A stretch of DNA of 64,000 nt from Edaphobacter sp. (GCA_025462645.1 JAOAPB010000077.1:62001-126000), one strand, 5' to 3'. Shown: positions 44,211 to 53,320, counted from the stretch's first letter. The notes: generated by a model not told the origin, from the letters alone. A program made the numbers and translations.

Positions 44211-45749
44211 TTATGGCCGTATCGACATGGCATGGTGAAAGACATTGTTTGGGTCATAACGCCGCTTGACGCTCTGAAGGAAGGGATATAAGTCATGATC
44301 GCCGTAGTAGAGCTGCGGCCAGAAGGAGTAGGCAAGCATATCTTTGTCCGGGTAGTTGATATAGCAGCCCTCATAGCGATCATTGGGATAAGGCGTCCCC
44401 TTATAACGTTGGTCCGCATCGGGACCTGAGTATAAGTCGGTGTAAAAATCGCTCATCCACTGCAGGTGACCAGCATCTTCTTCTTCACGGGACCAGTAGC
44501 TGATGAATTGCATTTTGATGGTGGAAGAACGCTGCGGGATGGCAGTATCGGCTACCCTCTCGAAATTGTTGACGGCACCACCATAAGCATCGATCAATAC
44601 CATGGAGCTGCTTAGATCTATACCTGGTATCGTGCGGTTCATGTGTTTGTAGAAACTTTTGATCTCTGATGGCGTGAAAGTACGTTTGATATAGCAGGAC
44701 TTGTATTTCGCTCTCTGGCTGCCGCCACCACCGCCTCTTACGGTCGCATCCAGCCAGAGGTGGTGAGTCATCATCTGCGGCGCCCAACAGGCCTGTTGGG
44801 TTGCCTCCCCTTTCTGTTCTGATCGAGAGCTGGGTCCGGCAGCTTGATTTACAGGAGTTCCAAAGGTCGGGTTACAAGGATGGAAGAGAGCGAAGAATTC
44901 ATTGAGGACACGTAGATCCTTGCAGGTGCCGTCAGGATTGCAAAACTGGACAGAGATGCCAAAGCGGCCAGCGGAGCGATGTGACAGGCCGATGATCGCG
45001 AACATTCCCCAGGTGTCCGGATCCTTGCCACGTGTCTCAAAGTAATGACTGTAGGTGGTCAGAATGGCTTCGAAGCGCTCTGGTGTCATATCGGCCCATG
45101 AGAAGGACATGTTTGCCGAGATGACTTCCTGCGGTGCCTGAGGCAACTTGTCAAAGTAATAACTTGTAATAACGCCGAAGTTGCCTCCTCCAGCCCCTCG
45201 ACATGCACGGAAGAGATCGGGATCATGTGTGCGATCCACCTTGCGGAGGATGACTTTACCGCTGGCGTCGACGGTCAAGATATCGACCGCTGAAAGCCAG
45301 TCCACAGTTAAGCCCTGGAGTCGTGACAGAACGCCATAGCCACCTCCGCTGATGTGACCGCCAGCTCCTACCGAATAACAAGAGCCGCCGGGGAGAGTCA
45401 CGCCATAGCGCTTGTACAGATAGGAGTAGGCCTCCCCAAGTTGAGTTCCGGCGCTGATCCGATACTGATGCCCACTTCCATCGGCATTCAGGTCGTTGAG
45501 CATGCTGAGGTCCAGAATGACCCCGCCGGGATTGTTCGAGACGAAGTCTTCATAGCAGTGCCCAGCAGATCGGACGGTAGGGCGCAAACCCGCACTCACG
45601 ATTTTCTGGAGTGCCGCAGCAGCGGTATCTGCACTATCGCATAGTTCTATACGGCTGACGGCATCTGCCTCAGATATGGGAAATCTTAGGTTATGGCCTT
45701 TTTTCAGCGTGTTGTAGCGTGCGTCCTGTCGGGGCACGGTGGTAGACAT
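44211..45749 (-). CDS. Berberine-bridge-type FAD oxidoreductase with bicovalent flavin
   Basis: About 512 aa from ATG 45749 (AAGGAG just upstream). A PCMH-type FAD domain is evident: SAGHCYEDF with His64 and [19 protein letters not shown] with Cys124. The 60-residue spacing of these two residues matches enzymes that bind FAD through both 8-alpha-histidyl and 6-S-cysteinyl bonds, such as gluco-oligosaccharide oxidase. The C-terminal BBE segment ends in the family pattern NVFHHAMSI. No signal peptide is seen. Such enzymes oxidise sugars or alcohols, giving H2O2 when O2 is the acceptor. Beside it are a GH27 gene and a secreted protein, supporting a sugar substrate. Confidence 0.88.
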   Translation of the reverse strand: MSTTVPRQDARYNTLKKGHNLRFPISEADAVSRIELCDSADTAAAALQKIVSAGLRPTVRSAGHCYEDFVSNNPGGVILDLSMLNDLNADGSGHQYRISAGTQLGEAYSYLYKRYGVTLPGGSCYSVGAGGHISGGGYGVLSRLQGLTVDWLSAVDILTVDASGKVILRKVDRTHDPDLFRACRGAGGGNFGVITSYYFDKLPQAPQEVISANMSFSWADMTPERFEAILTTYSHYFETRGKDPDTWGMFAIIGLSHRSAGRFGISVQFCNPDGTCKDLRVLNEFFALFHPCNPTFGTPVNQAAGPSSRSEQKGEATQQACWAPQMMTHHLWLDATVRGGGGGSQRAKYKSCYIKRTFTPSEIKSFYKHMNRTIPGIDLSSSMVLIDAYGGAVNNFERVADTAIPQRSSTIKMQFISYWSREEEDAGHLQWMSDFYTDLYSGPDADQRYKGTPYPNDRYEGCYINYPDKDMLAYSFWPQLYYGDHDLYPFLQSVKRRYDPNNVFHHAMSIRP

Positions 45750-46490
45750 ATCGCTCCTTATCACACAGAACCAAAGTATGGAATCCTCATGGAGCTCACA
45801 TGGAAAGCGACTAGCGCATTCTGCATGGGGGCTCTTTGGAAGATCTGGTGTGCCAAATAGCAGAACTTCAGGCTTTACAAGCTACATGGCTAATCGCAGG
45901 AATAGATATTTAGTTCGCGACCATCAATTAGTTGTCTTTGTGAACGTTACGATTCGATTACAGTTTAAAAAGTCTGTCATCGGGCAGTTGCAGTGCAAGG
46001 AAATAGGTCAAATGGCCTATGCTTGATGATTATAGGCAAAGATTGACGATCCTAAATATATTAGAATGTGCATCTTATCTTGGGAGTCTAGACCTCTAGC
46101 CATCTACAATTTCCCTCTTCACATCCCGGCTCCATCTGCCTGGCAGCTAGCAGGTCCATATAAAAGGCCGCGATTGCAGCCGGAGCAGGAGCGCTCAACG
46201 ATATCCAACAAGTCGCAGTATGACCGGAAAGCGAACGATATTTTTATTGACGAACAATATCCACTGTAGGTAAAAATCAATTCGCGACCAATCAGAAACC
46301 GGTCAGTGACGGCGGTCAACTTCCCGGTCAGGGAAGGATGCTCTTGCAATTCGGGCCGCGCCTTGGAACGTATTCAACCACTCGTCGTTTGCTGATAATG
46401 CGCGGTCCTCTACAACATCGATTGCCAAAGTCACGTATAAGATCTTCGTGAAGTGTTTCTCAAATGACCTCACTAAGGAGCCTCTCTTTT
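45750..46490. other. 741-bp AT-richer divergent intergenic region
   Basis: No convincing gene: the short open frames lack ribosome sites and protein-like composition. The region is noticeably richer in A and T than its surroundings and separates two divergent genes (FAD oxidoreductase and alpha-galactosidase), so it should hold both promoters. No clear operator was found. Confidence 0.55.
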
Positions 46491-47678
46491 ATGTCCGTTT
46501 CAAAGGCATACCTTGCCTGCTTCGCATTGGCAGCAATCTCGTTTCTTTCCGTACAGCCCGCGGTGGGACAGAAAAATGATCTGGCTGCGCGGCCACCGAT
46601 GGGGTGGAATAGCTGGAACCACTTCGCTCAAAAGGTCGATGACGCCTCTGTTCGTGCGCAGGCAGAGGCGATGGTCTCTAGCGGTATGAGGGACGCTGGG
46701 TATACCTACATCAATATCGATGACACCTGGGAAGGCGAGCGCGACGCGAAGGGCAATATTCAGACCAACAGTAAATTTCCCGATATGAAAGCGCTGGCGG
46801 ACTTCGTTCATAGCAAGGGACTGAAGTTGGGGATTTACTCCTCTCCCGGGGCGAAGACATGCGCAAAATATGAAGGAAGCCTGGGTCATGAGTTGCAGGA
46901 CGCGCGCACGTATGCAGCCTGGGGAATTGATTATTTGAAATATGACCTGTGCGGCCTCAGAACGGAGATGCGCGCAGCGCCTACACCAGAGGCTGCTAAT
47001 AAGATCATGGTGGCCGCCTATGTGAAGATGCGGGACGCACTGCGCAACACGGGACGGCCGATCGTGTACAGTCTCTGCCAGTATGGAGAGGATGCGGTGT
47101 GGGAGTGGGGACCGACTGTTGGGGCTAATCTCTGGCGTACAACTGGAGACATCACCGACAAGTATGCCAAGATGGCTGAGATTGGCTTCGGTCAGGCTGG
47201 ATTGGGTCGCTTCGCCGGTCCAGGACATTGGAACGATCCCGACATGCTCGAAGTAGGGAACGGTGGAATGTCGCTGAACGAGTATCGGACCCACATGAGT
47301 CTGTGGGCCATTCTCGCGGCTCCGTTGCTGGCCGGCAACGACTTGTCAACGATGACTCCAGAGACGATTGCGCTTCTGACGAACCGAGATGTGATTGCCG
47401 TCGATCAGGATTCGCTAGGGAAGCAGGGAGATCGGGTGAGCGCCGAAGGGCCGATCGAGATATGGACTCGTTCGCTGGCTGATGGATCAAAGGCTGTAGG
47501 CGTCTTCAACCGTCATCCTTCCGCGTTGACCACACGAGTGGACTTTAGCAAACTCGGTTTCACCCGCCCAGTAAAGGCTAAAGATATATGGCAATCGAAA
47601 GACCTCGGAAGCATAGGCGCGCCTTACACCGTAACGGTGCCAGGACATGGCGTTCTCTTTCTACGGGTATCGCAGTAA
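46491..47678 (+). CDS. GH27 alpha-galactosidase, secreted
   Basis: About 395 aa from ATG 46491, chosen for AAGGAG at 46475-46480 and for the signal peptide that follows (AYLACFALAAISFLSVQPAVG). The GH27 barrel is textbook: PPMGWNSWNHF, YINIDDTW, GLKLGIYSSPG, the nucleophile in YLKYDLCG and the acid/base in GHWNDPDMLEVG. A C-terminal beta domain completes it. It releases alpha-linked galactose (or possibly other alpha-linked sugars) outside the cytoplasm. A long hairpin follows the gene. Confidence 0.95.
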   Translation: MSVSKAYLACFALAAISFLSVQPAVGQKNDLAARPPMGWNSWNHFAQKVDDASVRAQAEAMVSSGMRDAGYTYINIDDTWEGERDAKGNIQTNSKFPDMKALADFVHSKGLKLGIYSSPGAKTCAKYEGSLGHELQDARTYAAWGIDYLKYDLCGLRTEMRAAPTPEAANKIMVAAYVKMRDALRNTGRPIVYSLCQYGEDAVWEWGPTVGANLWRTTGDITDKYAKMAEIGFGQAGLGRFAGPGHWNDPDMLEVGNGGMSLNEYRTHMSLWAILAAPLLAGNDLSTMTPETIALLTNRDVIAVDQDSLGKQGDRVSAEGPIEIWTRSLADGSKAVGVFNRHPSALTTRVDFSKLGFTRPVKAKDIWQSKDLGSIGAPYTVTVPGHGVLFLRVSQ

Positions 47679-47736
47679 GTCTTTTCTCGTTCGAATGAAA
47701 GATGCCGAACCAGGGAAGACTTCAGCGTTGGATGGA

Positions 47737-47772
47737 GATGACTTGCCCCTTCATGCGAAGGGGCAAGTCATC
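47737..47772. terminator. Long hairpin after the alpha-galactosidase gene
   Basis: A perfect 16-bp stem (GATGACTTGCCCCTTC with GAAGGGGCAAGTCATC) around ATGC, without a T run. It separates convergent genes and probably terminates in both directions. Confidence 0.65.
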
Positions 47773-47851
47773 CGTCAGAGGCTTTGTGGTCGAACTTAAA
47801 TGATCGACCCAGAAGCTGTGCTTGTTTTGGAGTACGTGCTTAGTAGAGCCA

Positions 47852-48073
47852 TTAGCTATCTTTGCGGTAAAGGAGCTCGCGCATGGAGTTCCTCCTGGCC
47901 TCGTTCGCTTCAGTCGCCGTCCTGCGTTCGTCGGCGTCCATGCGATGCTGAGTTGTGGAGTCATTTGATTCGGGAATGCTGCATTCTGGACAGCGGTTGG
48001 CGAAACCAGGTTTATTCGGCTTCAGCTCGAACTCCTCTTTGCAGACGGTGCAGACTTTAATGGGGAAAGCCAT
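47852..48073 (-). CDS. Small zinc-ribbon protein
   Basis: 73 aa. Four cysteines form a treble-clef-like pair: CTVC at residues 8-11 and CPEC near 28-31, separated by a basic loop (KEEFELKPNKPGFANR). The rest is a charged helix (DADERRTATEANEARRNSM). It is probably a zinc-binding protein; RNA or protein binding is a guess. No exact family is recognised. It is convergent with the alpha-galactosidase gene and divergent from ruvX. Confidence 0.65.
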   Translation of the reverse strand: MAFPIKVCTVCKEEFELKPNKPGFANRCPECSIPESNDSTTQHRMDADERRTATEANEARRNSMRELLYRKDS

Positions 48074-48200
48074 CTGTCCATAATACGACGCTCATCGCAG
48101 AGATGCGACCCTGTTGGATAGTCCAACTCTATGCAATGACTTTATCGGAGACAACGTTTGCGCATATTCAGGTAAGAGACGTGGCAGTTAGACTAAGCGT

Positions 48201-48662
48201 ATGGTGACTGGGCGAGTGATGGCACTCGATGTGGGAAAAGTACGCGTGGGCGTTGCGCTCACGGATCCGCTCGGCTATACGGCACAGCCTCTGCTGACCC
48301 TGTGGCGCAAAAGCCGGGGTGAAGATCTGCGCAGTCTGTTGCGGCTGATTCGTAAGTATGAGGTAGTGGAGATTGTGGTGGGGAATCCGCTGCATATGTC
48401 CGGCGACGTGAGTTCGTGGGCGGCGAAGGTGCAGGAGTTCGCCGAGGAGTTGCGCCAGCGTTCGGGGCTACCGACAACGTTGTGGGACGAGCGGCTGAGT
48501 TCGGTCGCGGCGCACGAGATTCTCGACGAGGCGGGTCATCAGCGACGAAATCGCAAACATGTGATCGACCAGGTCGCAGCAGTAGTAATACTGCGTGGGT
48601 GGATGGAAGCCAAGGTGGAGGCGACGGCACGGGCGGCGCTGGAGCAAGAGGGTCTGAAGTGA
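48201..48662 (+). CDS. ruvX: Putative pre-16S rRNA nuclease / Holliday junction resolvase (YqgF/RuvX)
   Basis: 153 aa. The RNase H-like fold is clear: MALDVGKVRVGVALTD with the first catalytic Asp, EIVVGNPLHMSGD, TLWDERLSS with the Asp-Glu pair, and the C-terminal DQVAAVVILRGW with the last Asp. The family processes the 5' end of 16S rRNA in E. coli and is also annotated as a resolvase. The length fits. Confidence 0.92.
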   Translation: MVTGRVMALDVGKVRVGVALTDPLGYTAQPLLTLWRKSRGEDLRSLLRLIRKYEVVEIVVGNPLHMSGDVSSWAAKVQEFAEELRQRSGLPTTLWDERLSSVAAHEILDEAGHQRRNRKHVIDQVAAVVILRGWMEAKVEATARAALEQEGLK

Positions 48663-48713
48663 AGAGGATAGATAGATGCTGCGAGAGATAACTGCAGATA
48701 GCCGAATGAGAGA

Positions 48714-48757
48714 ACGTGTTATCTGCGGTGAGGCGAGCCAATTCGCGGATAACACGT
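48714..48757. repeat. Inverted repeat after ruvX
   Basis: ACGTGTTATC at 48714-48723 pairs with GATAACACGT at 48748-48757, and three more pairs (GCG/CGC) extend the stem after a bulge. It lies 50 nt after ruvX, probably as a terminator or mRNA-end hairpin. Confidence 0.5.
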
Positions 48758-48818
48758 ACTTTGATGCCAGGGCGCTATCTCTCGTACAGCAGGAGGCGAA
48801 GCGATTTCGAAGATTGGC

Positions 48819-48853
48819 ATCGCCACCACGCTTTGCATGAAACGGGTGGCGAT
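48819..48853. terminator. Hairpin between ruvX and the convergent SDR gene
   Basis: A 9-bp stem ATCGCCACC/GGTGGCGAT followed by CTTTCTCT on the plus strand. It lies 32 nt past the SDR stop on the minus strand and probably terminates one or both genes. Confidence 0.55.
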
Positions 48854-48885
48854 CTTTCTCTACCTTCTAACCAAAACATTCCGGA

Positions 48886-49617
48886 TTAAATCTGCGCTGT
48901 ACCGCCGTCAACGAACAATTCAATACCGTTCACGAAGCTTGAATCGTTCGAGGCAAGGAAGAGGGCTACCGTTGCGATCTCCTCCGGGCGTCCCATTTCG
49001 CCGCGCGGAATTTGTGACTTGAAGTACTCCTTTGCCTCTGGTCCAAGGGGATCGAGAATTGGAGTGTCGATGGTTCCCGGACTCAGGACATTTACTCGGA
49101 TGTTTCGTTCCTTCAGGTCGACAAGCCAGGTACGTGCAAAAGACCGTACTGCGGCTTTGCTGGCACTGTAGACGCCAAACGCCGGGAAGCCCTTGATGCT
49201 GGCGATCGATCCGTTCAAGAAGATCGAACCGCCATCGGAGAAGAGCGGCAGAGCTTTCTGTACGGTGAAGAGCGTTCCACGAACATTGAGATTGAAGGTC
49301 TTATCGAAGTGTTCCTCAGTGACTTCTCCGATCTTCGCCAATTCGCCCTGTCCTGCGCTTGCAAAGAGTACATCGATCTTTCCCTTTTCCTTCTTTACCG
49401 TCTCGTAGAGCCGGTCTAGATCGCCGAGGTTTGCTGCATCGCCCTGTACGCCTGTTACGTTGCGACCGATCGCCTTGACTGCTTCATCCAGCTTGTCCTG
49501 ACGGCGGCCAGTGATGAAGACGTAGGCGCCTTCTTCGACGAAGAGCTTTGCCGTCGCGAGTGCCATACCTGATGTTGCTGCAGTAATCACTGCTACTTTT
49601 CCTTCGAGTTTTCCCAT
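48886..49617 (-). CDS. SDR-family oxidoreductase with an altered nucleotide-binding motif
   Basis: About 243 aa from ATG 49617, preceded by AAAGGATGG. A classical SDR fold: the catalytic serine region (FLNGSIAS), YSASK with Tyr and Lys, and SPGTIDTPILDP. The glycine-rich motif is unusual, reading TAATSGMA where TGxxxGxG is expected, so two of three glycines are alanines. The usual NNAG strand is also changed (FASAGQGEL). NAD(P) binding may be modified or weakened. It is followed upstream by a second SDR gene, with an ArsR-like regulator divergent from both. Confidence 0.88.
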   Translation of the reverse strand: MGKLEGKVAVITAATSGMALATAKLFVEEGAYVFITGRRQDKLDEAVKAIGRNVTGVQGDAANLGDLDRLYETVKKEKGKIDVLFASAGQGELAKIGEVTEEHFDKTFNLNVRGTLFTVQKALPLFSDGGSIFLNGSIASIKGFPAFGVYSASKAAVRSFARTWLVDLKERNIRVNVLSPGTIDTPILDPLGPEAKEYFKSQIPRGEMGRPEEIATVALFLASNDSSFVNGIELFVDGGTAQI

Positions 49618-49737
49618 TTTGATCCATCCTTTCGTGCTGTTTGTGTTGCTCTGACTATTGAAGAAGAATTCGCATCGTGTGGAGGCCACACTCAAACACG
49701 CGATGGCGCTGTGCGGTGCGTGGCGTTTGTGTATCAG

Positions 49738-50484
49738 TTAGCGGAGGCCACCGCTGGCGATAACGAGTTCGCCAGTCAGCCACTTGGAATCCTGCGACGC
49801 AAGGAAGGTGACGACGGAGGCGATGTCGTCGACCTGGCCTGAGCGACCGAGTGGAGTTTGCGCTACGAAGGCCTTTTCAAAGTCGGAGCCAATGAAGCCG
49901 GCGCTGTGTGTGCCCTCGGTCTCAACGATGCCTGGGTTGACGGAGTTGACGCGGATCTTCCTCGGTCCGAGTTCCTTTGCCAGCACGCCGGTGATAGCGT
50001 CGAGAGCGCCCTTGGTGCCGGTGTAGACTGCGCTGTTGGGAGGAGTGATACTGCTGACGCCGGAGCCGATGTTGATGATGCTGGCACCTTCGCCAAGGTG
50101 CTTGACGGCCGCCTTCGTCGTGAGAAGAGCACCGAGGACATTGATGTTGAATATCTTATGGAACTGCTCTTCGGTGATCTCCTCGATAGGGGAGAACTCG
50201 TACACGCCGGAGTTGTTAACAAGGATATCGAGACGACCGTAGTTCCTGATGGCTGCGTCGATAATACCCTGTGCTTCTGTGCCCTTAGAGACGTCTCCAC
50301 CGACGGCAACGGCTTTGCCGCCGGCTGCAGTGATGGCGGCGACGACGGTGTCTGCGCCTGACCTGCTGGAGGCGTAGTTGACGACTACCGATGCCCCTTC
50401 CGCTGCCAGCGACTTGGCGATGGCAGCTCCGATGCCCTTGGATGCGCCTGTGACGATTGCTACTTTACCTGTGAGCTTGCTCAT
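49738..50484 (-). CDS. SDR-family oxidoreductase (glucose 1-dehydrogenase-like)
   Basis: 248 aa with canonical SDR motifs: TGASKGIG, VNNSG, the catalytic serine in INIGSG, YTGTK with Tyr and Lys, and NPGIVETEG. It probably reduces a carbonyl or oxidises an alcohol with NAD(P); the substrate is unknown. It is the first gene leftward from the ArsR-like regulator, with a palindrome in the shared promoter region, so it is probably derepressed together with the next SDR gene. Confidence 0.92.
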   Translation of the reverse strand: MSKLTGKVAIVTGASKGIGAAIAKSLAAEGASVVVNYASSRSGADTVVAAITAAGGKAVAVGGDVSKGTEAQGIIDAAIRNYGRLDILVNNSGVYEFSPIEEITEEQFHKIFNINVLGALLTTKAAVKHLGEGASIINIGSGVSSITPPNSAVYTGTKGALDAITGVLAKELGPRKIRVNSVNPGIVETEGTHSAGFIGSDFEKAFVAQTPLGRSGQVDDIASVVTFLASQDSKWLTGELVIASGGLR

Positions 50485-50597
50485 GTCTAGTTCCTCTTCC
50501 TCTTGAATGTTTGGTAGGAGTGCAATGTGAGACTTATTAGATTGCGCAAGACCTGACCAACTGCTGATCGATAGGATGGGGTTCGGTACAGTTATGA

Positions 50598-50628
50598 TTC
50601 AATAGTCCAGAATATATAAACTATTGAA
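50598..50628. promoter_or_regulatory. Palindromic operator between SDR and ArsR-like genes
   Basis: Perfect 9-bp arms TTCAATAGT (50598-50606) and ACTATTGAA (50620-50628) around 13 AT-rich nt. The site lies 33 bp before the regulator start and 114 bp before the SDR start. It is the likely binding site of the winged-helix regulator at 50661. Confidence 0.65.
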
Positions 50629-50660
50629 CAAGAATCCACTCCAAGCTATGATGAGAAAGC

Positions 50661-51053
50661 ATGAGACCGCTTTTCCATCCTTCGGTTGAAGATGTTACGG
50701 TCGAGGCCATCCTCCATGCCCTGTCTGATCCTGTGCGCGTAGCCATCTATGCTGAGATCTTGGGTCAGGAGTGTTCGCACAACTGCTCGATTTTTTCGAA
50801 TATTACTGAAAAGAGCATCCCAAAATCCACACTTTCTCAGCATTTCAAGGCACTGCGCGAAGCAGGTTTGATCCGGGGGGAGCGTCGGGGCGTGGAGATG
50901 CACAACACGTCTCGTTGCGCGGAGATCGACAAACGATTTCCAGGTCTGATCGCTGCGATTGTCACAGCGCACAATATTCAATTGGAAGGTAAAACACGGG
51001 CTGGCACCGCAGGAAAGCTAAAGCCTCCCAGTCGCGGCGCAAAAGGAAGATAG
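50661..51053 (+). CDS. ArsR-like winged-helix transcriptional regulator
   Basis: 130 aa. A winged helix-turn-helix follows a short N-terminus: LHALSDPVRVAIYAEIL, then recognition region PKSTLSQHFKALREAGLIRGERRGVEM. Two cysteines (GQECSHNC) sit close together near residue 40, but the classic metal-binding ELCVCDL motif is absent, so the effector may be redox or organic. The C-terminus is basic and probably disordered. It is divergent from two SDR genes with a palindrome between, indicating self-control and repression of those genes. Confidence 0.85.
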   Translation: MRPLFHPSVEDVTVEAILHALSDPVRVAIYAEILGQECSHNCSIFSNITEKSIPKSTLSQHFKALREAGLIRGERRGVEMHNTSRCAEIDKRFPGLIAAIVTAHNIQLEGKTRAGTAGKLKPPSRGAKGR

Positions 51054-51359
51054 GCGTTTAGCGACTCATATCCTTAATAAGGACGCTTGATGCCTTTGTC
51101 TTTGGCCTTTCCCTACCTTTTGGCACCTTGTCAGGGAGATTCAGTGACTCATTCGTGCAGGAGCGTGCGGACTGCGATCGCCTTATTCATCTGGTACTCT
51201 TCTGGGGGTCATTGTGCACTGAACGACGCCGTAGTGCCAGCTTCTGCCCGACCCGGTACCCGTCGTATTCTGATCGGCCTAACACATCCAGGCTTTCCGT
51301 CTGCCTAGGAGGATGAAAGGAACGATTTCTTTCTGAAGGTTACTGGCGCGGAGTTTCAT
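51054..51359. other. Gene-free stretch before the pseudogene
   Basis: No credible coding frame; short open frames here have no ribosome site and no recognisable composition. The sequence is probably decayed material upstream of the remnant at 51360. Confidence 0.5.
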
Positions 51360-51560
51360 GTGCGCGCGCCGGGCGGGGACTCTGCTTCCCGCTTCAGCGA
51401 TATACCCGAGATCGATGTGGTCCTGATTGACAGAAAGGACCTGCCTTCTGCTGGCGTGGGCGAGACCGGCATAGTTGGTTTGGCACCTGCAGTGAGCAAT
51501 GCCATCTTTGCCGCCACTGGAACACGCCGGCGTGATATGCCAATGGCGGCGGACGTTTAA
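51360..51560 (+). pseudogene. C-terminal remnant of a molybdenum hydroxylase large subunit
   Basis: The frame encodes IPEIDVVLIDRKDLPSAG, then VGETGIVGLAPAVSNAIF and AATGTRRRDMPMA. This is the typical C-terminal end of xanthine dehydrogenase/isoquinoline 1-oxidoreductase large subunits (GVGEPGxxxxAPAxANAIFAATG). The rest of the roughly 700-residue protein is missing: the frame closes at a TAG at 51306 and nothing upstream matches. It is therefore a deletion remnant and suggests past rearrangement or loss of an oxidoreductase operon here. Confidence 0.7.
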
Positions 51561-51625
51561 GCGGCAAGTGCTAGGTGAGCGTCATACGGTTACCGTCAGT
51601 CGACGAGCGGGTTGCGAGACTCTAG

Positions 51626-52090
51626 TTACACATACGCGATGCAATCGATCGCCAGGCCGTGATCTCCGGCCGGCAGCGCAGCCGGCTGAACCGTATTTCG
51701 CGCTGGAAAGACTGATCCCCACTTCCGTGTCTTGTAGACGGCGTTCATTCGGTCGAACTCCTTGATGTCTTCCATGAACACGTTCACCTTTAGCACCTTG
51801 TCCAGCGACGAACCTGCTGCAATCAGGTTTTTCTCGATCTCGTCGAGGACCCACTTCGTTTCTTCCTCGATGGTGCCCGCGATGCGGCACCCGATCCCGG
51901 AGACAAATAGCAGATTGCCGAACGATACCACTGTTGTAAACGGGAAGGACGTGGCCGGCTTGCCGGTGGCATCCTTCTTTACCATTCGTCCCGTCTGCGC
52001 CGAGGCTTCTTGTGCAACCAAGGCTCCGCCCATCACTACCGCTACCTTTGCCGCATCCTTCAAAAGGCCTCTCCGTGTCTGCTTTTCCAT
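51626..52090 (-). CDS. RidA-family protein with a Tat signal
   Basis: About 154 aa from ATG 52090, preceded by AAGGGG. The N-terminus has a twin-arginine signal (QTRRGLLKDAAKVAVVMGGALVA), unusual for RidA proteins, which are normally cytoplasmic. The RidA/YjgF core shows VVSFGNLLFVSGIG, VLDEIEKNLIAAGSSLDKVLKV and the end segment FPARNTVQPAALPAGDHGLAI. The Arg that binds imine substrates in true RidA could be the one in FPARNTVQ. It may deaminate or bind small compounds in the periplasm. The gene adjoins the molybdenum-hydroxylase remnant convergently. Confidence 0.82.
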   Translation of the reverse strand: MEKQTRRGLLKDAAKVAVVMGGALVAQEASAQTGRMVKKDATGKPATSFPFTTVVSFGNLLFVSGIGCRIAGTIEEETKWVLDEIEKNLIAAGSSLDKVLKVNVFMEDIKEFDRMNAVYKTRKWGSVFPARNTVQPAALPAGDHGLAIDCIAYV

Positions 52091-52299
52091 ATTATTGCCC
52101 CTTCTTGTTGTTGAAAGATTGAAAACCCACTCATGGTTACATAACGCCATGAACGTGTGGAACGAAATTACATCCGCTGCATTTGTCCTCCACTGGCCTC
52201 CTGCGTCACGGGAGCAGCAGCATTGGTATATTCCTTAGAGTTCTGCGATGCGGTGGTCGTACACCTCGACCGTGGCAGGAGTGCTCGACTGCAGGCTTG

Positions 52300-53034
52300 A
52301 TGATCTGGTATGAACTTAAAGTGACTTACTTAATTGCAACCTTCTATCGCTTCGTCTCTTTGCCTGATCCGACTACTCTGCGTGAGGATCTACTCGCCGC
52401 ATTCGGCGAAAGCGATCTCCGTGGCACGATGCTGATTGCCGATGAGGGGGTGAACGGCACTATCGCCGGGACGCCATCGACCATCGACCATCTATTGAGC
52501 GTTCTGGCTGAGAAGGTAGGACTGGAAAGGGAAGAGGTGAAGTTCTCCGTCTCAAAAGAGCGACCTTTCAACCGGCTGAAGTTTCGGGTTAAGGCCGAGA
52601 TCATTGCCTTCCGCAAAGCGGAGGTTAATCCAATGCAGTCCGGAACATATGTGCAGCCGCAGGAGTGGAACGAGCTGATCGCTGACGCCGAAGTGCTACT
52701 GCTGGATACTCGGAACCGTTACGAGACCGATTTAGGCAGCTTCGCCGGTGCGACTGAACCTGGAATCGAGACGTTTTCAGATTTCGTCACCTATGTGCGC
52801 GAGAACCTTGACCCAGCGAAGCACTGTAAGGTAGCGATGTTCTGTACCGGCGGCATACGTTGTGAGAAAGCTTCAGCCTTCATGCTGCAGGAAGGTTTTG
52901 GGGAGGTCTACCATCTGAAAGGGGGTATCCTAAAATACCTGGAGGAAGTGCCGGAGCAGGCTAGCAAATGGCGAGGCTCATGCTACGTGTTCGACCGTCG
53001 AACTGCGGTCGGGCATGCAGATTATGAACGCTGA
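52300..53034 (+). CDS. trhO: Rhodanese-type tRNA uridine(34) hydroxylase
   Basis: About 244 aa from ATG 52300; a GTG at 52321 is an alternative start. The N-terminal domain (YLIATFYRFVSLPD ... GTMLIADEGVNGTIAGT) is typical of the YceA/TrhO family. The rhodanese domain carries LLDTRNRYETDLGSF and the active-site loop MFCTGGIRCEKA with its catalytic cysteine, and ends with GGILKYLEE and CYVFDRR. TrhO makes 5-hydroxyuridine at the tRNA wobble position. Confidence 0.92.
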   Translation: MIWYELKVTYLIATFYRFVSLPDPTTLREDLLAAFGESDLRGTMLIADEGVNGTIAGTPSTIDHLLSVLAEKVGLEREEVKFSVSKERPFNRLKFRVKAEIIAFRKAEVNPMQSGTYVQPQEWNELIADAEVLLLDTRNRYETDLGSFAGATEPGIETFSDFVTYVRENLDPAKHCKVAMFCTGGIRCEKASAFMLQEGFGEVYHLKGGILKYLEEVPEQASKWRGSCYVFDRRTAVGHADYER

Positions 53035-53320
53035 GATATCATTTAGAGCGCGGCAAGGGCTCTTCGGATCGCGACGGCCGTCCAGGGAAATAGATTCAGG
53101 CTGCTGACGCTTTCTATGCCATTTCACAACGTCACGCAGCTCCTTGATATTCGTACCGCCACGCCAGTTTCGTAGATCCAGCTGGCCTTCCACTGAGTTC
53201 GGCTTGACGATGCTCGGAAGTGGAAGTGAAACGCACATCATGTCTGACCTGCCAGGTACTCGTTTACAGAACTACGTTCTCCCATGAGAAGACCTCACGT
53301 CAGACCAATTTTTAGCCGAT

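Noticed and set aside
51087-51316. Two short plus-strand frames upstream of the pseudogene
   Set aside because: Composition does not look coding and neither frame joins the molybdenum hydroxylase remnant.
52978-53241. An 87-codon minus-strand open frame after trhO
   Set aside because: It overlaps the trhO end, has no ribosome site and no protein-like pattern.
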